Source: an uncultured Pelagibacteraceae bacterium
GTDB lineage: Bacteria; Pseudomonadota; Alphaproteobacteria; Pelagibacterales; Pelagibacteraceae
NCBI GenBank assembly: GCA_902594395.1
Contig: CACJLZ010000002.1
Location: 17,197 to 81,196 of the forward strand
DNA: 64,000 bases
Direction of reading: 5' to 3'
Part shown: in pieces, positions 28,431-39,664 of the stretch
How positions within the stretch are numbered: position 1 is the stretch's first letter
Layout of the letters: each line of letters starts with the position of its first letter
Notes under the pieces: generated by a model
What the model was told of the DNA's origin: nothing
Databases searched by the model: none
What the model saw: only the letters and a program-made list of their open reading frames with translations
Position numbers and translations under genes: made by a program

Positions 28431-29126
28431 TTAAAAATGGTTTTTAAGATTTTTTGAAAAAAAATAACTTGGCCCCATTTTTTTTTCAAAATAATACCCA
28501 TGCTTAATTAAATAATCACTCAAATCTATCTCATTTTTTGGATTTAAAATCTCGATACATATAAGTTTAGGATTATAAAATTTTAGATTTATTGATTTGA
28601 TTACTTTTATATCTAATCCCTCTATATCTATATTTAAAAAATCAAATTTGTGATTTATCAAATTATTTATTGTTTTTGTTTCAACATAATAAGTTTTTTT
28701 TCTTAATTTATCACTATCAGATAATTTTAAATGATCTAGAGATATTGTGTTTAGTGGACTAAACAGATTTTCTATATAAACCTCAACTTTTTCGACCTTG
28801 TCACTAATGGCAGCACATATATTTTTATCATTTGGTCTTAAGATATTAAACAAATCAATAGATGTTTGATTTAAATCTATGTTAGTTCCTTTCCATCCTT
28901 TTTTATGAAGTAAATATGTGTTATTAAACTTAATTGGATGAAATGCACCAATATCTAAATACGTACCTTTGTTAATTTTATCTTTAAAAAATTCTATGAT
29001 AAAAATATCTTCACCACATTGGGAGTAACTTTTTTTCTTCAAAAAAAATTTTTCTAACCAAAATATTCTGAAAAATAAATAAGGTTTATAAAAAATACTG
29101 TCTTTATTTATGAATTTTTTAATCAT
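28431..29126 (-). CDS. FkbM-family methyltransferase
   Basis: A 231-residue Rossmann-fold methyltransferase. The S-adenosylmethionine site is GTYLDIGAFHPIKFNNTYLL (about residues 53-72), then IDLNQTSIDLF, and FLNIDIEGLDIKVIKSI (about 168-184) typical of FkbM. Such enzymes commonly O-methylate sugars of surface glycans or lipids. Its neighbours across tRNA-Ser include a glycosyltransferase, supporting an envelope-glycan role; the substrate is unknown. Confidence 0.85.
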   Translation of the reverse strand: MIKKFINKDSIFYKPYLFFRIFWLEKFFLKKKSYSQCGEDIFIIEFFKDKINKGTYLDIGAFHPIKFNNTYLLHKKGWKGTNIDLNQTSIDLFNILRPNDKNICAAISDKVEKVEVYIENLFSPLNTISLDHLKLSDSDKLRKKTYYVETKTINNLINHKFDFLNIDIEGLDIKVIKSINLKFYNPKLICIEILNPKNEIDLSDYLIKHGYYFEKKMGPSYFFSKNLKNHF

Positions 29127-29139
29127 ATCAAAATTCTAA

Positions 29140-29229
29140 TGGCGGAGAGAATGGGATTCGAACCCATGAAAGAGTTTCCCCTTTACACGCTTTCCAAGCG
29201 TGCGCCTTCAACCACTCGGCCACCTCTCC
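29140..29229 (-). tRNA. tRNA-Ser (GGA)
   Basis: Minus-strand class II tRNA of 90 bases: acceptor GGAGAGG, D arm with GTGGTTGAAGGC, anticodon arm CACGC-TTGGAAA-GCGTG (anticodon GGA), long variable arm (AAAGGGGAAACTCTTT), T loop TTCGAAT and encoded CCA. All loops are canonical. It lies between two glycan-related genes. Confidence 0.97.
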
Positions 29230-29237
29230 AATTAAAT

Positions 29238-30047
29238 CTAAATAATAAAATCATGGTACTTGCTTATATTCTTAAGAATATAATCTGGGAAATCTTCATT
29301 TAATTCTACTACTTCATACTTATGACCTCTTTCAAAAAGATCTTCTTTATTTGCTATTTTTTTTTTAATAGTTTTTTCAGAACAAAATTTTTCATCAGAA
29401 TATTCTGAGTGTGCAAAAGTTTTTAATTTGAGAGATATTTCTGCTACTGACATTATGTTATTAAAATGCCATCCAGCATTATGAAATATTTCAATATTTT
29501 TTTCTTTGTCAAATCTTAAAAAATTATATTTAAGGTTTTTTGTAATAACTTTTTGTCTCATAAAATCTATAGACTTCAAATTCTTTTTTTTACAAACTCT
29601 TGTACCTTCCCAAGGTGTCTCGTGAGGATTAAAAATATTGAATTTATAATTGAAGCATTTTTGCAGAAATATTCCATATTTTTTATTTAGCTTAAAATTT
29701 TTTAATAATTCTGGATTAATTATTTCATCTGGGTCAGAAAAAAAAATATAATCATCGGGATCAGCAAAATTTGTCTCTGAAAGTAGGAACTCCCTTTGGA
29801 TTGCTTGGTTTTCCCAACGATTTGTATTTTTTGGAAAAGGTTTTTCTAATAAGGAATATTTTATTTTTTTTGCATCATAATAATCTTTCCAAACAAAATT
29901 TTTTTTCTTTTCTTTACCTGTATGATCAAATTTTGACTCACAAATTACAAAATAATCAACATGATTGGATAATATATTATACCTTAATTCAAACATAAAA
30001 TTATTATCAAAAAAAGTTATACAATCTAAAATTTTGTTTTTTACCAT
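29238..30047 (-). CDS. Glycosyltransferase family 17-like protein
   Basis: A 269-residue protein similar in outline to the GT17 family (beta-1,4-N-acetylglucosaminyltransferase type). Visible features: DCITFFDNNFMFELRYNIL (residues 8-26), VDYFVICESKFDHTGK (about 30-45), RWENQAIQREFLL (about 77-89) and the DxD-like metal site DYIFFSDPDEIINPELL (about 98-114). A soluble cytoplasmic enzyme is expected. It is 8 bases from tRNA-Ser and 11 bases downstream of lepA, so it is read through from the translation operon. The acceptor is unknown. Confidence 0.85.
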   Translation of the reverse strand: MVKNKILDCITFFDNNFMFELRYNILSNHVDYFVICESKFDHTGKEKKKNFVWKDYYDAKKIKYSLLEKPFPKNTNRWENQAIQREFLLSETNFADPDDYIFFSDPDEIINPELLKNFKLNKKYGIFLQKCFNYKFNIFNPHETPWEGTRVCKKKNLKSIDFMRQKVITKNLKYNFLRFDKEKNIEIFHNAGWHFNNIMSVAEISLKLKTFAHSEYSDEKFCSEKTIKKKIANKEDLFERGHKYEVVELNEDFPDYILKNISKYHDFII

Positions 30048-30058
30048 CAGAAAATAAT

Positions 30059-31864
30059 TTATTCTTTTTGTATTTTTAATACTCCTATAAAAGCCTCTTG
30101 TGGAATTTCTACCCTACCAAATTGTTTAGATCTTGCTTTACCCTTTTTCTGTTTTTCTAAAAGTTTTCTTTTTCTATCTGTCGCTCCACCACCATGAATT
30201 TTTGTCAAAACATCCTTTTTAAATCCTTTTATTGTCTCCCTAGCAATTATTTTTCCACCTATTGCTGCTTGAACGGGTATCATAAAATTATGTCTTGGTA
30301 TTAAATCTTTCAATTTTTCACAAACTTCTCTTCCAGTCTTTTGAGCAAAATCTTTATGAATCATCATGGCTAAAGCATCCACTGGCTCTCCATTTACTAA
30401 AATATTAAGTTTGACTAGATCACCATTTCTGTAGCCGATAATTTCGTAATCAAAACTAGCATAACCGCTTGTCATAGATTTAATTCTATCATTAAAATCA
30501 AAAACTACTTCATTCAATGGTAATTCATAAGTTAGTACAGCTCGATTTCCAGAATAATTTAAATTGATTTGAATTCCCCTTTTGTCTTGGCATAATTTTA
30601 TTATAGAGCCCAAATATTGGTCTGGGGTGATTATAGTAGCTCTGATCCAGGGCTCCTCTATGAAATTTATCAATGTGGGATCTGGTAAGCTTGATGGATT
30701 TTGTAAATCTTTTATTTCTCCATTATTAAAGTTAATTTTATATACTACACCTGGTGTTGTGGTTAATAAATTTACATCAAACTCTCTTTCTAATCTTTCA
30801 GTGATTATTTCAAGATGAAGTAATCCTAAAAATCCACATCTAAAACCCAGGCCTAAAGCTGAAGAAGACTCAGCTTCAAAAGAAAAACTAGAATCATTTA
30901 ATTGTAACTTTGCCAAACCATCTTTTAATTTTTGATATTCAGAGCTGTCCACTGGAAATAATCCGCAAAACACTACTGGCTTGCTGGGCTTAAATCCAGG
31001 TAAAGCCTCAATTTTAGGTTTGGAAGCATCACAAATAGTGTCTCCAACTTTTGTATCTGATAAAACTTTAATACCGGTTGTTATAAAACCTATTTCACCA
31101 GAATTTAACTCATTTATATCCTTAGGTTTGGGAGTAAAAACTCCAACTTTTTCTACAATATAATCTTGATTAGTAGAAAGCATCTTAATCTTCATATTTT
31201 TTGTAATTTTACCATTAATAACTCTAACTAATATTACAACACCTAAATAAGTATCGTACCAACTATCAACTAATAAACATTTTAAATCTTCATTTATATT
31301 TCCTTTTGGTCCAGGTAATCGATAAATAATTTGCTCTAAGATTTCCTCTACTCCCTCTCCAGTTTTACCAGAACATGGAACTGCATTTTCTGTATCAATA
31401 CCAATGACATCTTCGATTTGTTTTTTAGTTCTCTCTAAATCTGATGCAGGTAAATCAATCTTATTTAAAATAGGAATAATTTCATGGTTAATATCCAGGG
31501 CTTGATAAACATTGGCAAGTGTTTGTGCTTCTACACCCTGCGTACTGTCAACAATTAATATTGAACCCTCACAAGCATAAAGTGATCTACTCACTTCATA
31601 GCTAAAATCTACATGGCCAGGTGTATCAATGATGTTTAAGATATAATTTTTTCCGTTTTTTGCTTTATAATTTAATTTTACGGTTTGTGCTTTTATTGTG
31701 ATACCTCTCTCTCTTTCTATATCCATTGAATCTAAAACTTGAGATTTCATCTCTCTTTCGGTTAATCCACCACAACTATGAATGATTCTATCTGCAATAG
31801 TAGATTTACCATGATCTATATGCGCGATGATTGCAAAATTTCTTATATTATCAATGGTGCTCAT
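30059..31864 (-). CDS. lepA: Elongation factor 4 (LepA)
   Basis: LepA is a ribosome-associated translational GTPase acting in initiation/biogenesis and under stress. The 601-residue protein has the G motifs [34 protein letters not shown] and NKIDLPAS, plus the LepA-specific C-terminal domain with [20 protein letters not shown]. Length normal. It lies 6 bases after pheT in a continuous translation-gene run. Confidence 0.98.
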   Translation of the reverse strand: MSTIDNIRNFAIIAHIDHGKSTIADRIIHSCGGLTEREMKSQVLDSMDIERERGITIKAQTVKLNYKAKNGKNYILNIIDTPGHVDFSYEVSRSLYACEGSILIVDSTQGVEAQTLANVYQALDINHEIIPILNKIDLPASDLERTKKQIEDVIGIDTENAVPCSGKTGEGVEEILEQIIYRLPGPKGNINEDLKCLLVDSWYDTYLGVVILVRVINGKITKNMKIKMLSTNQDYIVEKVGVFTPKPKDINELNSGEIGFITTGIKVLSDTKVGDTICDASKPKIEALPGFKPSKPVVFCGLFPVDSSEYQKLKDGLAKLQLNDSSFSFEAESSSALGLGFRCGFLGLLHLEIITERLEREFDVNLLTTTPGVVYKINFNNGEIKDLQNPSSLPDPTLINFIEEPWIRATIITPDQYLGSIIKLCQDKRGIQINLNYSGNRAVLTYELPLNEVVFDFNDRIKSMTSGYASFDYEIIGYRNGDLVKLNILVNGEPVDALAMMIHKDFAQKTGREVCEKLKDLIPRHNFMIPVQAAIGGKIIARETIKGFKKDVLTKIHGGGATDRKRKLLEKQKKGKARSKQFGRVEIPQEAFIGVLKIQKE

Positions 31865-31870
31865 TTAAAA

Positions 31871-34276
31871 TTATGATCGGATTTTAGCACCAGTTTTATT
31901 TTCAACTGTCTTGATTATCAAGTTATTAATTTGTTCTAAATCAGCCTCATTTAAGGTTTTTTCGGATGACTGTATTGTTACACTTATTGCTATTGATTTA
32001 TGATTTTCAGGAATGTTTTCACCTTCATAAACATCAAAAACTCTAACATTTTTTACTAAACTTTCATCTACACTTGAGATGACATTTATTAAATCTTGAG
32101 CATTCACATTTTTGTTTATAATAAATGCAAAATCCCTCTCAGATTTTTGATAATCAGAAAATGAGAATTTTACCTTAAGATCATTTAGAGTTTTCTCTGG
32201 TAATTTTAAATTATCCATAAAAATTTCAAAACCAACTAAAGACTCAGTTTTCATATCGACCTGCTTTAGAATATTAGGATGTATTTCTCCAAAATATGCA
32301 GCCACTTGATCATTTCTGTTATCTAAAAACAGTCTTCCTGATTTGCCAGGGTGATAATAATTAGGCGTTTTGTTATCAATGAAAAATTTTTTAGAATCGT
32401 AACCAGCTTCAACTAAAGTTTGGATTACGTCTCTTTTCACATCAAACACATCTACATTTCTATCTTTTTCTATCCAAGATAATCTTGATTTTTTTCCTGC
32501 AGACAAACCACAGACTACTGTATTCTGTTCACCGGGATTAGAACCATTAAAAATAGGACCTATTTCAAATACTGATAAATCCTTAAAACCTCTATCGAGG
32601 TTTTTATTAATATGCATTATTAAATTTGAAAAAACTGAATTCCTTAAAACTCCTAATTCTGTACTTATAGGATTAATAATTTTTATCTCTTTTTTTTTGT
32701 CTCTAAAATAATCATTATAACGTTGGTCTGTGAACGACCAAGTGATTGCTTCCAGATAACCTTTAGAGGCAATTGATCTTTGTAAAAAATGAAATAATTT
32801 CTGAAATTTATTTAAAGTAGATTTTTTTCTTTGTTTAATTGGCTCTATATTCTTTATCTTTTCATAACCACTTATTCTTACCAACTCCTCGACAATATCT
32901 ACTTCCTGTGAAATATCCGGTCTCCATGAAGGAACACCTAATTTTAATCTTTTTTTGTCACTTTTTACCCCAAAACCAAGATTCTCTAAAATTTTAATCA
33001 TTTCTTTTAAAGAAATTTTAAAACCAGATATTTTTTCAAAAATATTTGGGTCAAATGAGATTTTTTTTGTTTTGTAAGTTTCTATTTTTTGAATATCAAT
33101 TTTGCTAATTTCACCACCACAAATCTCTTTTATTAATTTTGCAGCTTTATTTAAACCATCTTCGATTGATAACGGATCTATGCCTCTTTCAAATCTAAAC
33201 TTTGCATCAGTGTCTAGATTCAATTTCTTTGCTGTATTTCTTATTGATCCCGGTTCAAAATAAGCTGACTCTAATAATATATTTTTCGTATCAAATTCTG
33301 TACCAGATCTTGTACCACCAATAATTCCTCCAAGTCCTAAAATACCTTTATTATCGCTAATAACACACATGCCACTCTCCAATTTATAATTTTTATTATC
33401 AAGTGCTGTAAACTCTTCTCCAGACTTAGAGTTTCGAACAATTATACCTTTTTCAATTTTGTCAGCGTCATAAGCATGTAATGGACGATTAACATCAAGC
33501 ATAACATAGTTTGTGATGTCAACTATTGCTGAGATAGGTTTTTGACCAATAGAAGTTAACTTATCTTTAAGCCATTTAGGGCTTTCAGAATTTTTGACAT
33601 TTGTAATTAAACAGCTTCCAAACGCAGTACATCCTTGTCCTTTTTCCTTATTAATTTTTACTTTTAAAGTATGTTTATTTCTTGAATGAATTTTTTTTTC
33701 CTCTAAATCTACTAACTTTCCAAAACCTGATGCAGCCAGATCTCTAGCAATTCCTCTAATTCCAAGACAGTCTGGTCTATTAGGTGTTATAGAGAGATCA
33801 ATAAGATTTACTTTTGATTTTGAAAAATAACTTTTACCAATATTTTTTCTAAATTCCTTTTTTAATTCAGTAATCCCATCACTCTCATAAGACAAATTTA
33901 ATTCAGACTCTGAACAAAGCATTCCATAAGATGTAACACCCCTTATTTTAGTAACTGCTAATTTTGTCTTAGTTTTGGGAATAATTGCACCTGGAGGAGC
34001 ATATATAGTCAACAATCCCTCTCTCGCATTTTCTGCACCACATACAACTTTTTTAATATCATTTTCTCCAATATTAACATCGCAAACTTTTAGTCGATCT
34101 GCATTTGGATGTTTTTCAATTTTTATGATTTCAGCTACTTTGAATAACTCGTTATCAGCAGAAAGTCTCTCTATACTTTCTACCTCTAAGCCTATGTTGG
34201 TAAGTTGTTCTAAAAGATTTTTTTCTCTCAGATTTGTTTTCAGATGATCTTTTAACCAATCAAATGTTATTATCAT
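31871..34276 (-). CDS. pheT: Phenylalanyl-tRNA synthetase beta subunit
   Basis: PheT with PheS forms the heterotetrameric enzyme charging tRNA-Phe. Domains along the 801 residues: N-terminal tRNA-binding EMAP-type domain ([23 protein letters not shown], about 45-67), B3/B4 editing domain (about 210-390), B5 domain (about 405-475), catalytic-like core, and C-terminal FDX-ACB domain ([15 protein letters not shown] onwards, about 707-800). Length normal. It overlaps pheS by 4 bases (ATGA). Confidence 0.98.
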   Translation of the reverse strand: MIITFDWLKDHLKTNLREKNLLEQLTNIGLEVESIERLSADNELFKVAEIIKIEKHPNADRLKVCDVNIGENDIKKVVCGAENAREGLLTIYAPPGAIIPKTKTKLAVTKIRGVTSYGMLCSESELNLSYESDGITELKKEFRKNIGKSYFSKSKVNLIDLSITPNRPDCLGIRGIARDLAASGFGKLVDLEEKKIHSRNKHTLKVKINKEKGQGCTAFGSCLITNVKNSESPKWLKDKLTSIGQKPISAIVDITNYVMLDVNRPLHAYDADKIEKGIIVRNSKSGEEFTALDNKNYKLESGMCVISDNKGILGLGGIIGGTRSGTEFDTKNILLESAYFEPGSIRNTAKKLNLDTDAKFRFERGIDPLSIEDGLNKAAKLIKEICGGEISKIDIQKIETYKTKKISFDPNIFEKISGFKISLKEMIKILENLGFGVKSDKKRLKLGVPSWRPDISQEVDIVEELVRISGYEKIKNIEPIKQRKKSTLNKFQKLFHFLQRSIASKGYLEAITWSFTDQRYNDYFRDKKKEIKIINPISTELGVLRNSVFSNLIMHINKNLDRGFKDLSVFEIGPIFNGSNPGEQNTVVCGLSAGKKSRLSWIEKDRNVDVFDVKRDVIQTLVEAGYDSKKFFIDNKTPNYYHPGKSGRLFLDNRNDQVAAYFGEIHPNILKQVDMKTESLVGFEIFMDNLKLPEKTLNDLKVKFSFSDYQKSERDFAFIINKNVNAQDLINVISSVDESLVKNVRVFDVYEGENIPENHKSIAISVTIQSSEKTLNEADLEQINNLIIKTVENKTGAKIRS

Positions 34277-35340
34277 CGACTAAGGCCCCTATAATTCGTA
34301 GGTACGTCTAGCGGATCAAATCCAAAATGATTTAACCATCTATAATCACAATCAAAAAAAGCTCTTAAGTCATTTATCCCATATTTGAGCATTGCAAGTC
34401 TATCAATCCCAATACCAAATGCGTATCCCTGAAACTTTGATGGATCAACTTTAACATTTTTTAAAACATTAGGATGAACCATTCCACAGCCTAAAATCTC
34501 TAACCATTGATTACCTTCTCCTATTATAATTTTTCCATTTTTCATTTCGTATCCAATGTCAACTTCAGCGGATGGTTCTGTAAAAGGAAAATGGCTCGGT
34601 CTAAATCTCATCTTAATTTTATCTACTTCAAAAAACTCTTTGATAAAATAATTTAAACATCCTTTCAAATGACCCATGTTTATATTTTTATCTATATGAA
34701 GTCCTTCAACTTGATGAAACATTGGTGAATGAGTTTGGTCACTATCTGATCTATAAGTTCTTCCCGGTGCAATAATTTTAAATGGTGGCTTATCTTTCAA
34801 CATAGTTCTAATTTGGACTGGAGAAGTATGTGTTCGTAGTAATTTCTGCTTTTTTTCATCCAGATAAAAAGTATCGTGCATATCTCTAGCTGGATGATTT
34901 TCTGGTGTATTTAACGCTGTAAAATTATTATATTCATTCTCGACGTCTGGACCTTCCGCCACGCTAAAACCTATTTCGGAAAAAATTGATGATATTATAT
35001 CGATCGTTTGTGAAACTGGATGAATTTTCCCTCGAACAAATGATCTTTCCGGTAATGTTATGTCAATTTTTTCTTTTTCTAATTTCTTGCTAATTTCAGC
35101 ACTTTCAAGTTCATTTATTTTCGAACTTATTAAATCCTGGAGTTCATCTTTTATTATGTTCAAATCAGAAGCAAATTTTTTTCTTTCTGACTCTGCAATT
35201 GCTCCAATTTTTTTAAATTGAGTTGAAATTAATCCACTTTTGCCAAATAGATCAGATTTAATTTGGTTTATTTCTGCAATATCTAATTTTCCACTAAGTT
35301 TTGAAAAAAATTCATCTTTTATTTTTTTAAGATCTGACAT
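34273..35340 (-). CDS. pheS: Phenylalanyl-tRNA synthetase alpha subunit
   Basis: The catalytic subunit of PheRS, 355 residues. An N-terminal coiled-coil (about 1-90) is followed by the class II core: [12 protein letters not shown] (motif 1 region), [34 protein letters not shown] (motif 2, about 195-216), [16 protein letters not shown] and GFGID-like [16 protein letters not shown] (motif 3, about 315-330). It is between rplT and pheT, as is common. Confidence 0.98.
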   Translation of the reverse strand: MSDLKKIKDEFFSKLSGKLDIAEINQIKSDLFGKSGLISTQFKKIGAIAESERKKFASDLNIIKDELQDLISSKINELESAEISKKLEKEKIDITLPERSFVRGKIHPVSQTIDIISSIFSEIGFSVAEGPDVENEYNNFTALNTPENHPARDMHDTFYLDEKKQKLLRTHTSPVQIRTMLKDKPPFKIIAPGRTYRSDSDQTHSPMFHQVEGLHIDKNINMGHLKGCLNYFIKEFFEVDKIKMRFRPSHFPFTEPSAEVDIGYEMKNGKIIIGEGNQWLEILGCGMVHPNVLKNVKVDPSKFQGYAFGIGIDRLAMLKYGINDLRAFFDCDYRWLNHFGFDPLDVPTNYRGLSR

Positions 35341-35383
35341 TTACACAGATTATTTCTTCAGAGAAATAAAACAATAGCGAAGA

Positions 35384-35740
35384 TTAATTTAAAGCAGATT
35401 GAGCTTTTTGGACTATAGTTTTAAAGGCTTCTGGACTATCATACGCTATCTCAGCTAGAATTTTTCTATCAATTTTTATTCCACATTTATTTAATCCGTT
35501 AATAAACTTAGAGTACGTCAAACCTTCTGCTCTCACCCCGGCGTTTATTCTTTGTATCCACAGTGATTTAAAATCTCTTTTCTTATTTCTACGATCTCTG
35601 TATGCATACTGCATTGCTTTTTCCATAGCTTGCTTTGCAACTCTGATAGTGTTTTTTCTTCTGCCCCATTGACCTTTGACAGCTTTTAAAACTTTTTTAT
35701 GTTTTGCTCTACTAGTAACACCTCTTTTAACTCTTGCCAT
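35384..35740 (-). CDS. rplT: 50S ribosomal protein L20
   Basis: A 118-residue basic protein needed early in large-subunit assembly. The start [19 protein letters not shown], the central [23 protein letters not shown] and the end match L20. It follows rpmI by 1 base. In some bacteria L20 represses its own operon through an mRNA leader; no such leader is apparent because the upstream genes are contiguous. Confidence 0.98.
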   Translation of the reverse strand: MARVKRGVTSRAKHKKVLKAVKGQWGRRKNTIRVAKQAMEKAMQYAYRDRRNKKRDFKSLWIQRINAGVRAEGLTYSKFINGLNKCGIKIDRKILAEIAYDSPEAFKTIVQKAQSALN

Positions 35741-35741
35741 A

Positions 35742-35948
35742 TTAACCCCTTAGACTGTAAGGCATATATGACTTAACAATTTTACCATCTTGTTTCGACA
35801 TAGTTGTGGTGCCTCTTAATTTTCTTATTTGAGAATTTGTTCTTTTTATCATGCCATGTCTTTTACCAGCTTGGGCCATTATTACTTTACCTTTTGCAGA
35901 TATTTTGAACCTTTTTTTTGCAGAGCTTTTTGTTTTTAGTTTTGGCAT
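35742..35948 (-). CDS. rpmI: 50S ribosomal protein L35
   Basis: A 68-residue basic protein with the L35 signature [20 protein letters not shown] and later GKRHGMIKR. Length normal. It lies between infC (53 bases upstream) and rplT. Confidence 0.98.
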   Translation of the reverse strand: MPKLKTKSSAKKRFKISAKGKVIMAQAGKRHGMIKRTNSQIRKLRGTTTMSKQDGKIVKSYMPYSLRG

Positions 35949-36001
35949 AATTTTGCGAGTTTATACAAAGAATGTAATTAATTTACAACTACTATTAAAG
36001 C

Positions 36002-36547
36002 TTATAAAGGCTGAATTACCATTATCATTTGCTTTCCATCAAACTTCGGGTCCAATTCTACCTTGCCAATTTCTTTCATATCCTCTTTGATCTTAGTCAT
36101 TAATTCATTGCCTAAATGTGAGTGCTGAAGTTCTCTGCCTTTAAATCTTATTGTAAATTTCACTTTATCACCTTTGGCAATAAATTTTTTTGCATTTTTT
36201 ACTTTGAACTCATAATCATGCGTCTCAGTTACGGGCCTCATTTTAATTTCTTTTAATGCAATTATTTTTTGTTTTTTTTTAGCAAGGTTTGCTTTTTTTT
36301 GTGCATCATACTTATATTTTCCCATATCCATGATTTTGCAAACTGGTGGATTTGCATTTGGAGCTATTTCTATTAGATCTAAACCTTGATTCTTCGCCAT
36401 CGATATTGCTTCGTTAGTGCTTATAACTCCTAAATTTTCTCCATCACTGCCTATAACTTGAACTTCCGGAGATGAAATTCTATTGTTAGATCTTGGACCT
36501 CGATCCTTAGTTCTTCTCTGAAAATAATTTTGCTTAAAATCTGCCAC
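36002..36547 (-). CDS. infC: Translation initiation factor IF-3
   Basis: IF-3 discriminates start codons and keeps subunits apart. The 181-residue protein has the N-domain (RISSPEVQVIGSDGENLGVISTNEA, about residues 23-47) and C-domain (KEIKMRPVTETHDYEFKVKNA, about 93-113; FRGRE-like FKGRELQHSHLG). The start codon is GTG, placed immediately after the TAA of thrS. Non-ATG starts are typical of infC and allow autoregulation in E. coli; whether that holds here is inference. Confidence 0.97.
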   Translation of the reverse strand: MADFKQNYFQRRTKDRGPRSNNRISSPEVQVIGSDGENLGVISTNEAISMAKNQGLDLIEIAPNANPPVCKIMDMGKYKYDAQKKANLAKKKQKIIALKEIKMRPVTETHDYEFKVKNAKKFIAKGDKVKFTIRFKGRELQHSHLGNELMTKIKEDMKEIGKVELDPKFDGKQMIMVIQPL

Positions 36548-38467
36548 TTAAATTGAAGATGCTTTATTTAAAGCAGAAAATGTCTTTAAAAATTTATTTA
36601 GTTCCATATTTTCTTGTTTATTAGAGTCCAACCTTCTAATAGTTACGGAGTTACTGTCAACTTCTTTTTTACCACAAATTAATAAAATAGGGACTTTTGT
36701 AAGAGAATGTTCTCGAATTTTGTAGTTTAAATTATGATTTTTTAAATCAACTATTGAGCTCATCCCAGCTTCTTTTATTTTTTTCGAAACTTTAATTGCA
36801 TATTGCTCAAAGTCTTCTGAAATTGGAATTACTACTGTTTGCAATGGAGATATCCAAAATGGAAACTTTCCGGCATAATTCTCAATTAAAATCCCAATAA
36901 ATCTCTCAAGTGATCCAAACAACGCTCTATGTAACATCACAGGAACTTTTTTTGTTCCATCTTTATCAACATAAGTAGCGTCTAACCTTCCAGGTAAGTT
37001 TAAATCTACTTGCACAGTTCCACATTGCCAATCTCTTCCAATTGCGTCTCTTAATACAAATTCTATTTTTGGACCATAAAAGGCACCTTCTCCCTTATTT
37101 ATACTATATTCTAATTTTGTTGCTTTAACTGCCTCAAGTAATGAGGCCTCAGCTTTATCCCACACTTTATCTTCACCCACTCTTACTTCTGGCCTATCAG
37201 CATATTTTAAAACTACTTTTTCAAAACCTAAATCTTTATAAATATCTAAAATTAAATTAGTTACATTTAAACACTCGCTAGTAATTTGATCCTCTGAACA
37301 AAAAATATGCGCATCATCCTGTGTAAATGCTCTTACTCTAAGAAGTCCGTGTAAAGCTCCTGAAGGTTCATATCTATGAACTTTACCAAATTCTGTTATT
37401 CTTAATGGTAAGTCTCTATAACTTTTTAAACCTTGATTAAAAACTTGTATATGACCAGGACAATTCATGGGTTTTATTGCAAAAACTTTTTCGTCAGGGG
37501 TCTCAGAGGTATACATGTTTTCTCCATATTTTTCCCAGTGTCCTGATTTTTCCCATAACAATCTATCTAATACCTCTGGGGTATTTACCTCTTTATAGCC
37601 AGCTGCATCTTGGCGCGCCCGCATATAATTAATTAGTTTTTGAAATAATGCCCAACCCTTCTCATGCCAGAAAACAGATCCTGGACTCTCCTCTCTGAAA
37701 TGAAACAAATCCATTTCTTTACCAAGTTTTCTGTGATCTCTTTTTTCTGCTTCCTCAATTCTTTTTAAATAATCATCTAAATCTTTTTGAGAGGCCCAGC
37801 CAGTTCCGTAAATTCTTTGTAACATTTCATTATTTGAATCTCCACGCCAATACGCACCAGCAACTTTTGTAAGCTTAAACGCTTTACCAATTTTTCCAGA
37901 AGAAACTAAGTGTGGGCCTCTACACAAGTCATGCCAAGTATCACCATGATGATAAACAGTTAATTCCTCACTCTCCGGTATACTCTCTATTATTTCTGCT
38001 TTATATTTTTCACCAATTTTTTTGAAATGACTTATTGCTTTATCTCTGTTCCAAACCTCTCTTCTTGTTTTTACATCTTTGTCAATTATTTCTGACATTC
38101 TTTTTTCTATTTTTTCTAAATCATCCTCCGTAAAGGGTTCTTTACGTGCAAAATCATAGTAAAAGCCGTTTTCAATTACTGGTCCAATAGTTACTTGAGT
38201 GCCAGGGTATAATTCTTGAACAGCCATCGCCATAATGTGAGCAGTGTCATGTCTTATAACTTCAAGGCCTTCGGGATCTTTTGCAGTATAAATTTTTACC
38301 AAACAATCTTTCTCGATTGAAAAATATAAATCTTTTAGCTCACCATCTACACTCATTATCAATGCTTGTTTTGATAATGACTTACTTATTTTTTCTGCAA
38401 TATCTAAGCCTGTAACTTCTTTTGGGAATTCAATATTTTTTCCATCTGGTAGTGTAATTATAGGCAT
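36548..38467 (-). CDS. thrS: Threonyl-tRNA synthetase
   Basis: ThrRS charges tRNA-Thr and edits mis-serylated tRNA. The 639 residues show TGS (1-60), the editing domain with RHDTAHIMA (about 73-81) and [10 protein letters not shown] (about 180-189), the class II core (zinc cysteine in MNCPGH about 334-339; motif 2 [20 protein letters not shown]; motif 3 [11 protein letters not shown] about 510-520) and the anticodon domain. Length normal. It adjoins infC without a gap and follows a glycosyltransferase gene without a gap. Confidence 0.98.
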   Translation of the reverse strand: MPIITLPDGKNIEFPKEVTGLDIAEKISKSLSKQALIMSVDGELKDLYFSIEKDCLVKIYTAKDPEGLEVIRHDTAHIMAMAVQELYPGTQVTIGPVIENGFYYDFARKEPFTEDDLEKIEKRMSEIIDKDVKTRREVWNRDKAISHFKKIGEKYKAEIIESIPESEELTVYHHGDTWHDLCRGPHLVSSGKIGKAFKLTKVAGAYWRGDSNNEMLQRIYGTGWASQKDLDDYLKRIEEAEKRDHRKLGKEMDLFHFREESPGSVFWHEKGWALFQKLINYMRARQDAAGYKEVNTPEVLDRLLWEKSGHWEKYGENMYTSETPDEKVFAIKPMNCPGHIQVFNQGLKSYRDLPLRITEFGKVHRYEPSGALHGLLRVRAFTQDDAHIFCSEDQITSECLNVTNLILDIYKDLGFEKVVLKYADRPEVRVGEDKVWDKAEASLLEAVKATKLEYSINKGEGAFYGPKIEFVLRDAIGRDWQCGTVQVDLNLPGRLDATYVDKDGTKKVPVMLHRALFGSLERFIGILIENYAGKFPFWISPLQTVVIPISEDFEQYAIKVSKKIKEAGMSSIVDLKNHNLNYKIREHSLTKVPILLICGKKEVDSNSVTIRRLDSNKQENMELNKFLKTFSALNKASSI

Positions 38468-39622
38468 TTAGTTTAATAGTCTTTTATACTCTGAATATGT
38501 AGAAAAACACATTTTTTCAACATTAAATTTTTTAATTATATTACTTCTTCCTTCTTTGCCCATTAGATTTATTGATGTTTCATCCATAGTTAATCCACGA
38601 ATTATTTTTTTACTTAAAGACTCTGCGTCTCCTGATTTAAATAAAAAGCCTGTTTTTTCATCATTAACTGTCTCGTTAGATCCTCCAATATTGCTAGCTA
38701 TAATTAATTTTTTCATTGATTGTGCCTCCACTGCTACTCTTCCAAAAGCTTCTGGTTCTATTGAGGCTGATACAATTATATCCGAAACTTTATAGGCTAA
38801 CGCCATATCTTCACAGTAATCTATAAATTTTATTTGATTTGTTAAACGATATTGCTCTGTGAGACGAATTAATTTTTTTTTATATAAATCTCTTCCTTGA
38901 TCATTTCCAAGTATAACCGCGTGAAAAGCTTCATAACCTAATTCAATTTTTACTAAGTTAATTGCCTCAATAAATAATTCTTGTCCTTTCCATGAAGTAA
39001 GCCTACCCGGCATTAAAATGATTTTTTTTTCATCATTTATATTCCATTTTTGAAGTAATTTTTTTTCATCATTTTCTAGTTTTGTAGAAGAGTCAAAATA
39101 ATCAACATTTATACCTCTAAAAATAACTAGAAATTTTTTTTGGCTTGTCAAGAATTCAGAATAGTTTTCTTTAATATGAGAAAAAATAAAATTTGATCCC
39201 GCAATTATCAAATCAGATCTTACCATAACAGAATTATAAAATTTTTTAAGTTTACCGCTAAAGTTATAAGTTCCATGAAATGTAGTTACAAACTTTCTAT
39301 TTGTTAACTTTGTTGCAAATAAACAAGACCAGGCTGGCGCTCTACTTCTTGCGTGAACAATTGAGATCTTAAAAAATAAGATTATCCCAATTAATAAAAT
39401 TGTATTAATTAAAATTAATAATGGGTTTTTACTATGTACTGGAAGTTTAATTAATTTTACTTTTTTTTTATCAACAAATTTTGTTAATTCTCCTCCACTT
39501 GTTACTATAAAAGATTCACACCCATTTTCTGGTAAATAATGAGCAATATCATAACATCCGGTTTCTGCTCCTCCATAACCTAGTTTTGGTATTACCTGCA
39601 AGACTTTTATATTAGACGACAT
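38468..39622 (-). CDS. Glycosyltransferase family 4 protein
   Basis: A 384-residue GT-B-fold glycosyltransferase. The N-terminal domain has PKLGYGGAETGCYDIAHYL (about residues 12-30); the C-terminal nucleotide-sugar domain has ILMPGRLTSWKGQELFIEA (about 202-220) and SASIEPEAFGRVAVEAQSMKK (E-x7-E motif, about 286-306). A hydrophobic stretch (LLILINTILLIGIILFF, about 68-84) may sit on the membrane. Likely role is envelope polysaccharide or lipid glycosylation; substrate unknown. Its stop is directly adjacent to the thrS start. Confidence 0.92.
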   Translation of the reverse strand: MSSNIKVLQVIPKLGYGGAETGCYDIAHYLPENGCESFIVTSGGELTKFVDKKKVKLIKLPVHSKNPLLILINTILLIGIILFFKISIVHARSRAPAWSCLFATKLTNRKFVTTFHGTYNFSGKLKKFYNSVMVRSDLIIAGSNFIFSHIKENYSEFLTSQKKFLVIFRGINVDYFDSSTKLENDEKKLLQKWNINDEKKIILMPGRLTSWKGQELFIEAINLVKIELGYEAFHAVILGNDQGRDLYKKKLIRLTEQYRLTNQIKFIDYCEDMALAYKVSDIIVSASIEPEAFGRVAVEAQSMKKLIIASNIGGSNETVNDEKTGFLFKSGDAESLSKKIIRGLTMDETSINLMGKEGRSNIIKKFNVEKMCFSTYSEYKRLLN

Positions 39623-39664
39623 GTATTAAGATTATATAATAATAGAGATAACTAATAAACTTTT

